Below are positions 1 to 8,912 of a DNA stretch of 25,507 nucleotides, piece after piece. Numbering within the stretch: position 1 is the first letter of the stretch; each line of letters begins with the position of its first letter. A model generated the notes under the pieces. That model was given only the letters and a program-made list of their open reading frames with translations, ran no database searches and was not told the origin of the DNA. The DNA comes from Terramyces sp. JEL0728 (lineage: Eukaryota; Chytridiomycota; Chytridiomycetes; Rhizophydiales; Terramycetaceae), in contig JADIIU010000166.1 in assembly GCA_027603945.1 (NCBI GenBank), positions 1 through 25,507 of the forward strand, written 5' to 3'. Made by a program: the position numbers and the translations under genes.

Positions 1-2
1 AT

Positions 3-170
3 GGTGGTAATGGGGCAGGACAAGTGCGTTTAGCTCTGAAAACTGCACCAGGATCGGAGTTGGCCGGGAGGGAGGATACAGTTGCTAATAATGTGCAAAT
101 AATAGAATACATGTTGATTGCACTATGGAATGTTGGGACTGATTTATAGTATTTGAAACTGGGAGCCTAA
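3..170 (+). CDS. Possible 3' end of an unrecognised gene (partial, tentative)
   Basis: A frame open from the window edge reads about 43 residues with protein-like composition (including LALKTAPG and IIEYMLIALWN). It would stop at a TAG at 147-149. If an 18-nt GT...AG segment at 132-149 is removed, as tiny introns are elsewhere in this window, the frame continues as YLKLGA and ends on TAA at 168-170. That fits the all-TAA stop usage of the neighbours. The putative intron is one base shorter than any confident one here. I do not recognise the protein family, the 5' part lies outside the window, and the reading may be fortuitous. Confidence 0.3.
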
Positions 171-929
171 AGGTTGGCTCTTTCTTTGGCGTTTCATCTC
201 AGTGCGGGAAAGTCTAGAAAGACCATAGAATAAGGGGGAATTCTTTAAAAAAATGACTGGAATGCCAATCGTTATCGCCTGCAATAAACGCTCCCTTTCC
301 GGTCCAAAGCTGCTGAAAATTAATGGATTTCTGGATGGCAGTGTTGGGACCCAAACCAAAAAAAGTGGGCTTTTTCTACTAAATCCCACGAATGTCAGAA
401 ATGGTCCAGTTCATCAATGAACACCGAACGGCTCAATAATGCTTTATATTCCAATTATAGAATTTCGTCATCATCTTTGAAATCGTGTGCACTAAGATAA
501 AGTTGCACCCATTTCTTTAAGATTATCTCTTGGCTCTTTTTGTTGCCTATGGATGTTTGACTGTGCTGCGTAGACTCTGGGAAACTATGCTGCATTTAAA
601 GTATAGCATCGCCCGAGAATTGAAGCGTTATATTCTCAACTGAATTATCATCGTTTTTAAATACCATTTAACGTTTTCACTCTCAATTACAATAACGATA
701 TTCCCATTCACCATTGCTCTCTCAAGGGACAAGAGGGTGAATGGTATACGATTATGTTATGGCTTGCTTTTGAATTTATCAGTTTGCAAACCTACCGGAA
801 TAAACAAGTTCATTATAAAAGATAAGCTTTACGATCTCCTTTTCAGCTCATACTCATTGCTTTCAAGACTTTTGCATCTTGTGGAAAGTATTCGAAATGT
901 CCGAAACTGGGTTTTTCTAATCTCCAATA
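171..929. other. Region without an assignable gene, upstream of SMC2
   Basis: About 760 bp holding only short open frames on both strands, none recognisable. One is described separately at 455-667. A 9-bp inverted repeat (CCATTCACC at 704-712 and GGTGAATGG at 736-744) lies in the middle. The last 200 bp presumably contain the SMC2 promoter. I see no clear TATA box, RNA gene or transposon. Confidence 0.5.
455..667 (-). pseudogene. Small unrecognised ORF interrupted by one TAA
   Basis: On the minus strand an ATG at 667-665 opens a frame of 23 codons, meets a single TAA at 598-596, and continues at once with ATG for 46 more codons to a TAA at 457-455. Both halves look protein-like; the second is rich in K, Q and acidic residues and ends with DDDEIL. 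AATATAAA follows the stop within about 15 nt. An 18-nt GC...AG segment ending before 592 would remove the TAA in frame, but GC donors are otherwise unseen here. It may be a small gene with an unusual intron, a decayed gene, or chance. No family recognised. Confidence 0.2.
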
Positions 930-3900
930 ATGCACATAGATGAAATTATCTTGGAGGGATTCAAGTCATATGCAACCAGAACAGTAATTGGAAAATGGGA
1001 TCCGAGGTTCAATGCCATCACTGGGTTGAACGGAACAGGGAAATCAAATATCCTGGATTCGATTTGTTTTGTTTTGGGTATCACTTCATATCAACATGTA
1101 AGAGATCGCTAACACAAAGGTAAGAGCTACACGCATCGAAGACTTGGTATACAAAAAGGGACAAGCAGGTATTAATAAGGCATCAGTTACAATCATTTTC
1201 AACAACAGCAACAGAGAGAGATCGCCTCCTGGTTATGAATCTGAAAAAACTATTACAGTCACCCGTCAAGTATTATCAAGCTCATTGTAGTATATCATTG
1301 GAGGGAAAAACAAGTACTTGATCAATGGGAAAACTCAGACTCAACAGAGTGTAACTGAAATGTTCCAATCGGTACAATTGAATATCCAGAACCCCAACTT
1401 TTTGATCATGCAAGGAAAGATTACCCAGGTGCTTAATATGAAACCAGCCCAAATCCTCGGCATGATTGAAGAGGCAGCAGGAACAAGATTATACGAAGAC
1501 CGTAAAGACAAAGCCCTAAAAGCCATTGAGAAGAAAGAAAGTAAACTCGCACAGAGTTCATTGGTAATTGAAACTAATTGCAGTTGCTGGACACGGAAAT
1601 TGCTCCAAAATTGGATGAATATCAAATCAAAAAAAGAGAATTTTTGGAATTTCAAAAGGTTAGGTCTGAAAGAGAAAAGTTTGAAAAGGTCATTGTGGCC
1701 AGTGACTATCTTAAATATACAGTAAGTGGGATTAATGTAGAATATGTCGGAAAAGCTAGACGAGAAAAAGACGCAATCAGCTGAACGGATAGCACACCTT
1801 GAAACCACGGAAAATATGTTGAGTGAAGAAATTATTGAAGCGCAGGAGCGCGTTAACGAAGTTACCTCAGAAAGATCAAAGGTTTGCATTTGCTAACTCA
1901 GAACGGTGGTATTTTCTTTAAGCTTGAAGACAAATTCAAAGAAACTGGAAATGAAATGGCAAAGTATCGCACTCAAATGGGGCTGAAAGCAAATGCAATC
2001 AGGGATGAACAAGAAGAGCTGAAATCATTGAATAGCAGTTTGGATGAAGTATTTGTTACTAACGCAGTCTAAATCTAACCTGGAAGCAACTAAATTGAAT
2101 ACTTTAAAACTGGAAACAGAGTGTAATGAAAAATTAGCCGAGTATGAAAGTTTGAAAAAGTCAATCAAAGATGTGGAAAACTTGGTAACTACTCTTACAA
2201 CTGGATTAAGCTCGTCAGACGGCAAAGATAATGGGTATATGGACCAACTGGCAGGTAAACATCTCTTATGTAAGCCGCAAAACAAGAAAATAGCGCTGCT
2301 AGCTCTGAAATTCAGCAATACAAAGTTAAACTATCCCACTTGCAAAATGAAATTAAAGCAAAAGAACCAAAGGCAAGGGAAGCTAAAAAAGAAAACGCAG
2401 CGTTACTTGCAGAAATCCAGAAAACTAAAAATATTGTGGAAAACTTGGAAAATGAACTTGAATCGATTGACATTGATTTGGACAACGAAAGCGGATTATT
2501 AGCAAGAAAGAAAAAGTTGGCTTATGCTTACACAGAAGTCCAAAAGGTAAGAATAATGCTTATCATAGAAAATTGATGAGATGGAAAGGACAATGAATGG
2601 TGTGAAATTCAATTACGTGGACCCTACTCCAAATTTTGACCGTTCCAAAGTAAAGGGTCTGGTTGTGTCGTTAATAACTATCCCCGAAGAGCATCTGGAT
2701 AAATCAACTGCCCTTGAAGTGTCGGCTGGAGGGAAACTCTATCAAGTAGTGGTGGAAGATGAAAAAGTTGCCTCGCAGCTGCTACAAGGAGGTAAACTAC
2801 AAAAAAGGGTAACAATCATTCCATTATCCAAAATCCAGTCTTACACAGTATCTCCAGAAAAGATCCAAACTGCCAAGAAGCTAGCACCAGGAAAAGTTGA
2901 CCTGGCACTAAATTTACTTGGCCAGGATAGTGAAATTGCTGAGGCTTTAAACTATATCTTTGGTTCCACTTTAGTTTGTAATGGTAAGATTAGGTTAAGT
3001 TAGATTCAAACACTGCAAAAAGAGTTACTTTTGACAAGAATGTAAATTTAAGATCTGTTACGCTTGACGGTGATTCATATGATCCATCAGGCCAGCTAAC
3101 GGGTGGTTCAAAATCTCAATCAAGTGGAATACTATTGAAGATGCAGGATTTAAAAAAGTTGTACAATGAACAAAGAGTTATCAACAAACAATTAGCAGTC
3201 GCAACGGAAGAACTGGATGATTTCCTGACCAAAAAGCAGCTTTGGGAAAGCATGAACCAAAAAAAAGAGTTGAAGCAACATGAACTGAACCTGGCTCAAA
3301 CTCGTATGGAAAATAACCCACACTTTAAAATCATTCAACAAGTGGACGAGCTGATTGAACAACACAAAGCCACCAAGGATGGAATAGAGACTGCAAAACA
3401 AAAACAAGATCTTTCTCAACGTCGAACCAAAGAAATTGAAAAAGAAATGGAAGAATTAAGCAATAACCGAGATTCCAAACTCAAGTCTCTGCAAAACCAA
3501 GTCAAGTCAGATAAAAAGAAGCTTGCCCAAATGGAACCAGCAGTTGAAAAAATGAAGCAATCAATTAATATCTCGAAAGAAGAAACTGTCCAGTTTGAAG
3601 CTGAAATTGTAAAGATTAATGACTTAATTGATACTGCAAAAGAAAACATTGATAAAATCAGGGCAGATCAAAGAGAGCTTGAAGCAATCATCAAGAAATT
3701 GGATGTAAGATTTATTAATTTAAGGATCATATGATTGGAATGTCCACCGAGTTGCAGGAAGAAAGAAAAGCACTTGCCAAGTATGACAAAGAGTTGCAGA
3801 TCTTGGATAAAGCCCTACTATCAAAGAATCAACAGATCCAAGACAACAGGCTGGAATTGCAACAAATAAAGTCTCAATTGCAATCAATGGCTGAAGATAT

Positions 3901-4751
3901 GTCGAAATCCAAGAATTACATAAAGAAATTGGAAAAAGACTATCCTTGGATAAAAGACCAGAAACAATTATTTGGAGTCGATGGCACACAGTATAATTTC
4001 AAAGAATACAACATCTCTGAATTAGAAACAAAGATCAAACACCTGGCTGCCAGCGAAGATAAACTGAAAAGAAATGTGGATCCCACTGTAATTGATAAAT
4101 ACGACAAGTAACAGATTCTAACACTAGAGTGGAAAAGAATGCAACTTCATTGAAAAACAAACTCACCAGAGTCAAGAAAGACAAGAGCTCTATCCAATCC
4201 ACGCTTGAATACTTGGACCGCAAGAAGCACGACAAGCTTTTAAAAACTTGGGAAAAGGTTAACCAAGACTTTGGGGATATCTTTGGGGATTTACTTCCAG
4301 GGAACTCTTGCAAACTTGAACCACCAGAAGGAGACATCAGCGAAGGGTTAGAAGTGCGAGTATGCCTTGGAGGAGTATGGAAGTCATCACTAACTGAATT
4401 ATCTGGCGGCCAGCGTTCCCTTATTGCATTATCACTGATTCTGGCGCTTTTACAATTCAACCCAGCCCCAATGTACATATTGGATGAAGTTGATGCGGCA
4501 CTTGATTTGTCTCATACTCAAAACATTGGCAAACTGTTAAAAAGCAGATTCAGGACATCCCAATTCATTCTGGTTTCACTTAAAGATGGAATGTACAATA
4601 ATGCAAACGTATTGTTCCGAACAAAGTTTGTGGATGGGGTCAGTCAAGTTGAGGTAATTTTGATTAACGACAGCGTAAGGAGCACTCCAGACTAAAGCAA
4701 TCGCCAGTAAAGAATGTCGCTCTTGAACGGGCTAAAGCTCAGCTCTTTTAA
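930..4751 (+). CDS. SMC2: SMC2, condensin core ATPase subunit
   Basis: Structural maintenance of chromosomes protein 2, the ABC-type ATPase that pairs with SMC4 in condensin to compact mitotic chromosomes. Exons: 930-1097, 1120-1269, 1291-1563, 1584-1721, 1741-1881, 1902-2048, 2068-2254, 2275-2546, 2569-2983, 3004-3704, 3725-4107, 4128-4653, 4674-4751. They join to 1192 residues, close to the usual ~1200. Seen in order: the N-terminal [18 protein letters not shown] and Walker [10 protein letters not shown] (residues 32-40), long coiled coil, the hinge (exon 9, start of exon 10), second coil, signature [10 protein letters not shown] and Walker [13 protein letters not shown]. The twelve introns are 19-22 nt. 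Without splicing the gene looks frameshifted about a dozen times. Walker A has Thr where human SMC2 has Ser (GLNGSGKS), a conservative change. The start fits the family N-terminus exactly. The TAA stop overlaps AATAAA. Confidence 0.96.
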
Positions 4752-4755
4752 TAAA
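4750..4755 (+). terminator. AATAAA overlapping the SMC2 stop codon
   Basis: The hexamer begins at the second base of the TAA stop (4749-4751), so stop and probable polyadenylation signal share two bases. The 3' UTR would then be only a few tens of bases. Confidence 0.6.
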
Positions 4756-4813
4756 GTCTTTTTGATATTTAAGGGAACCTAGAAATAGGAACAAGCTTAA
4801 TTTCTGGCTGTTC

Positions 4814-4872
4814 GAATGTTCCACTGGATTACCAAGGGCAGACTGGTGATTCATCGCTATCTCAGAAAGTTC
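4814..4872 (+). promoter_or_regulatory. Two heat-shock-element-like inverted pentamers
   Basis: GAATGTTC at 4814-4821 and GAAAGTTC at 4865-4872 both match the GAAnnTTC core recognised by heat shock factor. They lie about 140 and 90 bp upstream of the mitochondrial Hsp70 start, in a 210-bp intergenic stretch that also has two poly-T tracts. Each is a two-unit site, not a full three-unit HSE. The position before an Hsp70 gene makes function plausible. Confidence 0.45.
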
Positions 4873-4961
4873 TAGTGATTTTCCGTCAAGCATGGAAATT
4901 GATTGGCGCATTTTTTTTCAGCTGCATCTGACTGACTGAATTTTTTTTTGTAATCAGAAAC

Positions 4962-6958
4962 ATGTTGCGTTTGACAAGAAATACTCTAAAGGTAAATTTG
5001 ATGCATTAACCTTTAGACTCAATTATTTAAGAGATTTAATAGCGATAAAGTTCAAGGCCAAGTCATTGGTATCGATCTTGGAACCACAAACTCTTGTGTT
5101 GCAGGTAATTAGATTTTCATCGTTAGTCATGGACGGCAAATCCCCAAGAGTCATTGAAAACTCTGAAGGTCAACGCACAACCCCTTCTATTGTTGCATTC
5201 GGCAAAGATGGCGAGTTGATTGTCGGTACACCTGCAAAGAGACAGGCTGTTGTCAACCCAGAACACACATTATTTGCAACCAAGCGTTTGATTGGTCGTC
5301 AATTCTCAGACCCTGCAGTCCAAGCTGATTTAAAGACTGTATCATACAAAATCGTCAAGCACAATAATGGAGATGCTTGGGTTGAAGCTAGAGGAAAGAA
5401 ATATTCGCCATCTCAAGTCGGTGGATTTGTTTTACAAAAGATGAAGGAAACTGCTGAAGGTTTCCTCGGAAAGTCTGTCAAAAACGCTGTAGTTACTGTT
5501 CCAGCTTATTTCAACGATGCACAAAGACAAGCTACCAAGGATGCTGGTCAAATTGCTGGTTTGAACGTCCTTAGAGTAATTAACGAACCTACTGCTGCTG
5601 CTTTAGCCTATGGTGCTGACAAGAACAACGACAACATTGTTGCTGTCTACGATTTGGGCGGTGGTACCTTTGATGTTTCCATTTTGGAAATCCAAAAGGG
5701 TGTATTCGAAGTCAAATCTACTAACGGAGACACACATCTTGGTGGGGAAGATTTCGACAACTTGCTCGTTAACCACTTTGTTGCTGAATTCAAAAAAGAT
5801 TCTGGCATTGACCTTGCAAACGACAGAATGGCCCTTCAACGTATCCGTGAAGCTGCTGAAAAGGCAAAGTGCGAATTATCTTCCACACTCACCACTGAAA
5901 TCAACTTGCCTTTCATCACTGCTGATGCCTCTGGACCAAAACACATCTTGACCACTCTATCCAGAGCTCAATTCGAATCATTAACTGCTAAATTATTGGA
6001 ACGCACGATTGAACCTTGCAAAAAAGCGATCAAGGATGCTGGAGTTTCCACCTCTGAAATCAATGAAGTCATTCTTGTTGGTGGTATGTCCAGAACTCCA
6101 AAAGTTCAAGAAATTGTTAAACAAGTGTTCAAACGTGAAGCTACCAAATCAGTCAACCCTGACGAAGCTGTTGCTATCGGTGCTGCTATCCAAGGTGGTG
6201 TGTTGTCTGGTGAAGTTACTTCCATCCTTTTGCTTGATGTTACTCCACTTTCCCTTGGTATTGAAACCTTGGGCGGTGTCTTTACTAGATTAATCAACCG
6301 TAACACTACTATCCCAACCAAGAAGAGCCAAGTATTCTCAACTGCTGCTGACGGACAAACCCAGGTAGAAATCAAGGTGTTCCAAGGTGAAAGAGAATTG
6401 GTAAGAGACAACAAGATGCTTGGACAATTCAACTTGACTGGCCTTGCACCAGCTCCTCGTGGTGCCCCACAAATCGAAGTAACTTTCGATATCGACGCTG
6501 ATGGTATCGTCAACGTCTCTGCCAAGGACAAGAACACCGGCGTTGACCAATCTATCACCATTGCGGCTTCTTCTGGATTGTCTGATACTGAAATCGACTC
6601 CATGATCAAGAATGCAGAACAGTTTGCTGAATCCGACAAGAAGAGAAAGGAAGTTATCGAAGCATTCAATGCAGCTGAATCAGTTATCCACTCTACTGAA
6701 AAAGCAATGACCGATTTCAAAGACAAGATTGACAGCACCGAAGCAGAAAAAATCAAGGAACAAATCAAAGATTTGCGTGATTTGATGGCTAAAGGCCCTG
6801 ACTCTGCCACCCCAGAAGAAATCAAAGAAAAACAAGATGCTGTGCAACAAGCGTCCCTAAACCTTTTCCAAAAAGTTTATCAAAACAAAGAAGCATCGTC
6901 TGAACCATCCAAAGATGAGCCAGTAGATGCAGATTTTAAGGACACTAAAAAGCCATAA
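4962..6958 (+). CDS. SSC1: Mitochondrial Hsp70 chaperone (Ssc1/mortalin type)
   Basis: ATP-driven Hsp70 of the mitochondrial matrix; it pulls precursors through the TIM23 channel and folds matrix proteins. Exons 4962-4991, 5017-5104 and 5127-6958 give 649 residues, the usual size (yeast Ssc1 is about 654). The first exon encodes [10 protein letters not shown], a basic presequence start, followed by the nucleotide-binding domain ([38 protein letters not shown]), the linker and substrate domain ([17 protein letters not shown]) and a charged C-terminus. DnaK/mitochondrial character shows in [17 protein letters not shown] and in the lack of a KDEL or EEVD tail. The two introns (25 and 22 nt) sit in the first 165 bp; the remaining 1.8 kb is one uninterrupted exon, unlike SMC2. 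The first intron is the longest confident one in the window. HSE-like sites lie upstream. Confidence 0.96.
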
Positions 6959-6973
6959 TCAGCTTTTATTATT

Positions 6974-6979
6974 AATAAA
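6974..6979 (+). terminator. AATAAA downstream of Hsp70
   Basis: Canonical hexamer 15 nt after the Hsp70 stop, inside the 54-bp gap to the convergent SPAG1 gene. Confidence 0.5.
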
Positions 6980-7008
6980 CATTATTTGAAATCATATCAA
7001 ACTCGCGT

Positions 7009-7014
7009 TTTATT
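7009..7014 (-). terminator. AATAAA overlapping the SPAG1 stop codon
   Basis: TTTATT on the plus strand reads AATAAA on the minus strand and begins inside the SPAG1 TAA (7013-7015). With the convergent Hsp70 gene ending at 6958, the two 3' ends are packed into about 50 bp. Confidence 0.55.
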
Positions 7015-8301
7015 AATCTTCATCGTCTGAATCATCCTCTTTGAGGTTTATTTTTCTTCTTGGCACTGGTTCATCATCCGAGTCTTCTTCTACATCTTGG
7101 AAAACGAATTGCCTCTTTTCGACCAGAATAGCTCCTTCAGTTTTGATTTCCGTAATTTCTCCATTCAGAGCTTCACTTTTCTTTGGCTCGATAGTGTCTA
7201 TTTCTTCTTCAACTTCGACAATCGTTAATCTAGTAGAGCTTTGCGGTTTTTGGCTGATAGTGCCATCCACTGAAGACCACTTTTCATATATTTTGTGTTT
7301 TAGATCCACAGCTTCTTTATCATTTGGCTTAGATTCCAAACACTTTTCAATATCCATGACCGCATCTTGATACCTACCGATATTGTAGAATGCTAAGCTT
7401 CTTCTTAAGCAAGCTTTGAAATTAAAATCGATTTGCAGCGATTTTGTATAGTCATCTGCAGCATTTGAATACTTTTTTAGTTTCAAGTAGCACAGTGCGC
7501 GATTATTATACCCAGCACAAGTCTCATTTAGCTTTATGCTCGTTGTATAGTGGTTAAGCTGCAATTAGTAACAGGTACCGCTTGATCATATTCCATCGCT
7601 GCCAAGCATTCGTTCCCCTTTTCCTTTTCTCTTACCGCCATGTACTCTGATTCTTGTTTCGTAATACTGGCTGGAATGTCAGCTTGTGGAAGAGACAAAG
7701 GCCCAAACGATGTTGGGGCTGACTTTTCTGCTGATGTTTCTATTTTTTCTACTTCTTTATCCACATCAAATCTATCCCAAGCTCTGTAGTCGTTTGATTT
7801 GATGCGGCTAGTGTTCTTCTTTACAGCCGGCTTTGGTGTGTCGTATGAATTCGTAGAGACAAACGCACTTTCCACTGCAATATTCGCAATCACTTCCGTG
7901 TTCTTTCCTCCTGCAAGAGCTAATTCTGAATCTTTTGTAGACACCGAATCAATCCATTCCTATTATCAAAATATTATCACTGATAGGTCATTTTCCACTT
8001 CCTTTTGCATTTCATACTTTTCACGAGAATTCAAAGGAGTAATTTTAATAGAGGGGTCAAGCGATTCGATTCTCTTGGCCATAAACTCTTCCAGTTGCGG
8101 ATAGTATCCTTCTTTTTCACTCCTGCGGTTAATAGCGGGCTACTTCAAGTAATCCAGCAGCTCCCTTAGATATTTAACATCTGTACATTTTTCAACGTAA
8201 CCATAATCCAGATGATTGACATCTACTTCAGATTCTTTAACAGGTTCAAATCCTGGATCTACTAGTTTTGCTATTCCCTGTAAATCTTGCGGACCCAACA
8301 T
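7013..8301 (-). CDS. SPAG1: SPAG1-like TPR protein, axonemal dynein assembly factor
   Basis: Homologue of SPAG1 (DNAAF13), a cytosolic HSP90/R2TP-linked co-chaperone needed to preassemble axonemal dynein arms. Exons (minus): 8301-8144, 8122-7981, 7959-7579, 7558-7013; 408 residues; introns 21, 21 and 20 nt. The N-terminus carries the SPAG1 signature HLDYGYVEKCTDVKYLRELL followed by SEKEGYYPQLEEF. Then come IKSNDYRAWDRFDVDKE and a three-repeat TPR block (starting near EKEKGNECLAAMEYDQA), and an acidic tail ending EDDSDDED. Human SPAG1 is about 926 residues with several TPR clusters and an RPAP3-type C-terminal domain. This protein keeps the N-terminal domain and one TPR cluster and lacks the rest. 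RPAP3/TTC-type proteins share the TPR part, but the N-terminal domain argues for SPAG1. Its presence implies a motile cilium. ATG at 8301-8299 is the only start before the conserved domain. Confidence 0.9.
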
Positions 8302-8338
8302 TTGTTATTGACGCGAAAAGAATAACAGGAAAAATATA

Positions 8339-8635
8339 TTATAAATTTTGAGGCTCGGCTTCTTTGAATGACTTGAATCTGTTCCATCTCTTTGGCTGGG
8401 TGCCAGAGTGGTCATAGAATTTGTGGGTTTCGTCCCGTTGAACATTCAAATTTGGATGTAGGTTGTGCTTTCTGTCCAAGGCGATTTCTGGGCCCATTAA
8501 ACAATGGTATGCGAAATAACTTCCACCACTAACAGCACCAATCATAACCAGCCCTAATGGGTAGATGCCAGCTGGGATTTTTCTGAGCTGGAAGAAGGTA
8601 GAAATTTCTTTGATTCTTAATGAGAGAGCAGACAT
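8339..8635 (-). CDS. MLRQ/B12D/NDUFA4-like mitochondrial membrane subunit
   Basis: A 98-residue intronless protein. A basic N-terminus (SLRIKEISTFFQLRKIPAG) is followed by one membrane segment around residues 24-44 (YPLGLVMIGAVSGGSYFAYH), then PEIALDRKHN and HKFYDHSG. This layout matches the MLRQ/B12D family that includes NDUFA4/COXFA4, a small inner-membrane subunit now assigned to cytochrome c oxidase; assignment to a particular complex is inference. The frame stays open 17 codons further upstream, to an ATG at 8686-8684. I chose the ATG at 8635-8633 because it gives the normal family length. Its stop lies 37 bp upstream of the SPAG1 start on the same strand. The 277-bp gap to OFD1 is a divergent promoter. 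Confidence 0.8.
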   Translation of the reverse strand: MSALSLRIKEISTFFQLRKIPAGIYPLGLVMIGAVSGGSYFAYHCLMGPEIALDRKHNLHPNLNVQRDETHKFYDHSGTQPKRWNRFKSFKEAEPQNL

Positions 8636-8912
8636 TGATTGTATGAGATATTCCAGAGAAATCCAATGTCCTTTTATAGCACACATTTCTCAATTCCACC
8701 AAAAATTAATCACACGCTTTTCATTCTGATTCACAATGACAGACCAGATTTCAGCAAATGTGAAATGTCTGAAACGGTGCTTGTAAATCGGATTCGATAA
8801 TATCCATAATAGCAATTTATTCGACTAATTTCTCATGCCCGATTTCCACCCTGGAGAATGAGTTTAATAAGCTGTGATATTAATGTAAAGTTTTAATTTT
8901 GGCAGTTGGAAA
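8636..8912. promoter_or_regulatory. Divergent promoter between MLRQ-like gene and OFD1
   Basis: One of the longest gene-free gaps in the window (277 bp), between divergent starts. I see no convincing TATA box or RFX X-box. A 21-nt segment at 8885-8905 has the GTAAAG...CAG form of the local introns and ends 7 bp before the OFD1 ATG, so it may be a 5' UTR intron. Confidence 0.4.

Noticed and set aside
144..389. 81-residue minus-strand open frame
   Set aside because: No recognisable motif, odd composition, and it overlaps the better-supported tail of a plus-strand gene; not strong enough to call.
737..943. 68-residue plus-strand frame just before SMC2
   Set aside because: It starts with GTG, overlaps the SMC2 start in another frame, and shows no family resemblance.
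1341..1889. 182-residue open frame antisense to SMC2
   Set aside because: It lies opposite conserved SMC2 exons, crosses three of its introns, and has shadow-like composition.
930..4751. SMC2 as a pseudogene with about a dozen frameshifts and stops
   Set aside because: Each break coincides with a 19-22-nt GT...AG segment. Removing them restores an uninterrupted 1192-residue protein with intact Walker A, signature and Walker B motifs.
4911..4951. Poly-T tracts upstream of Hsp70 as terminators or a transposon remnant
   Set aside because: Short homopolymer runs are common in compact AT-rich intergenic DNA, and no flanking repeats are present.
6106..6825. 239-residue open frame antisense to Hsp70
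   Set aside because: It is the shadow of a highly conserved, codon-biased Hsp70 exon. The sequence is Ser/Leu-rich and resembles no family.
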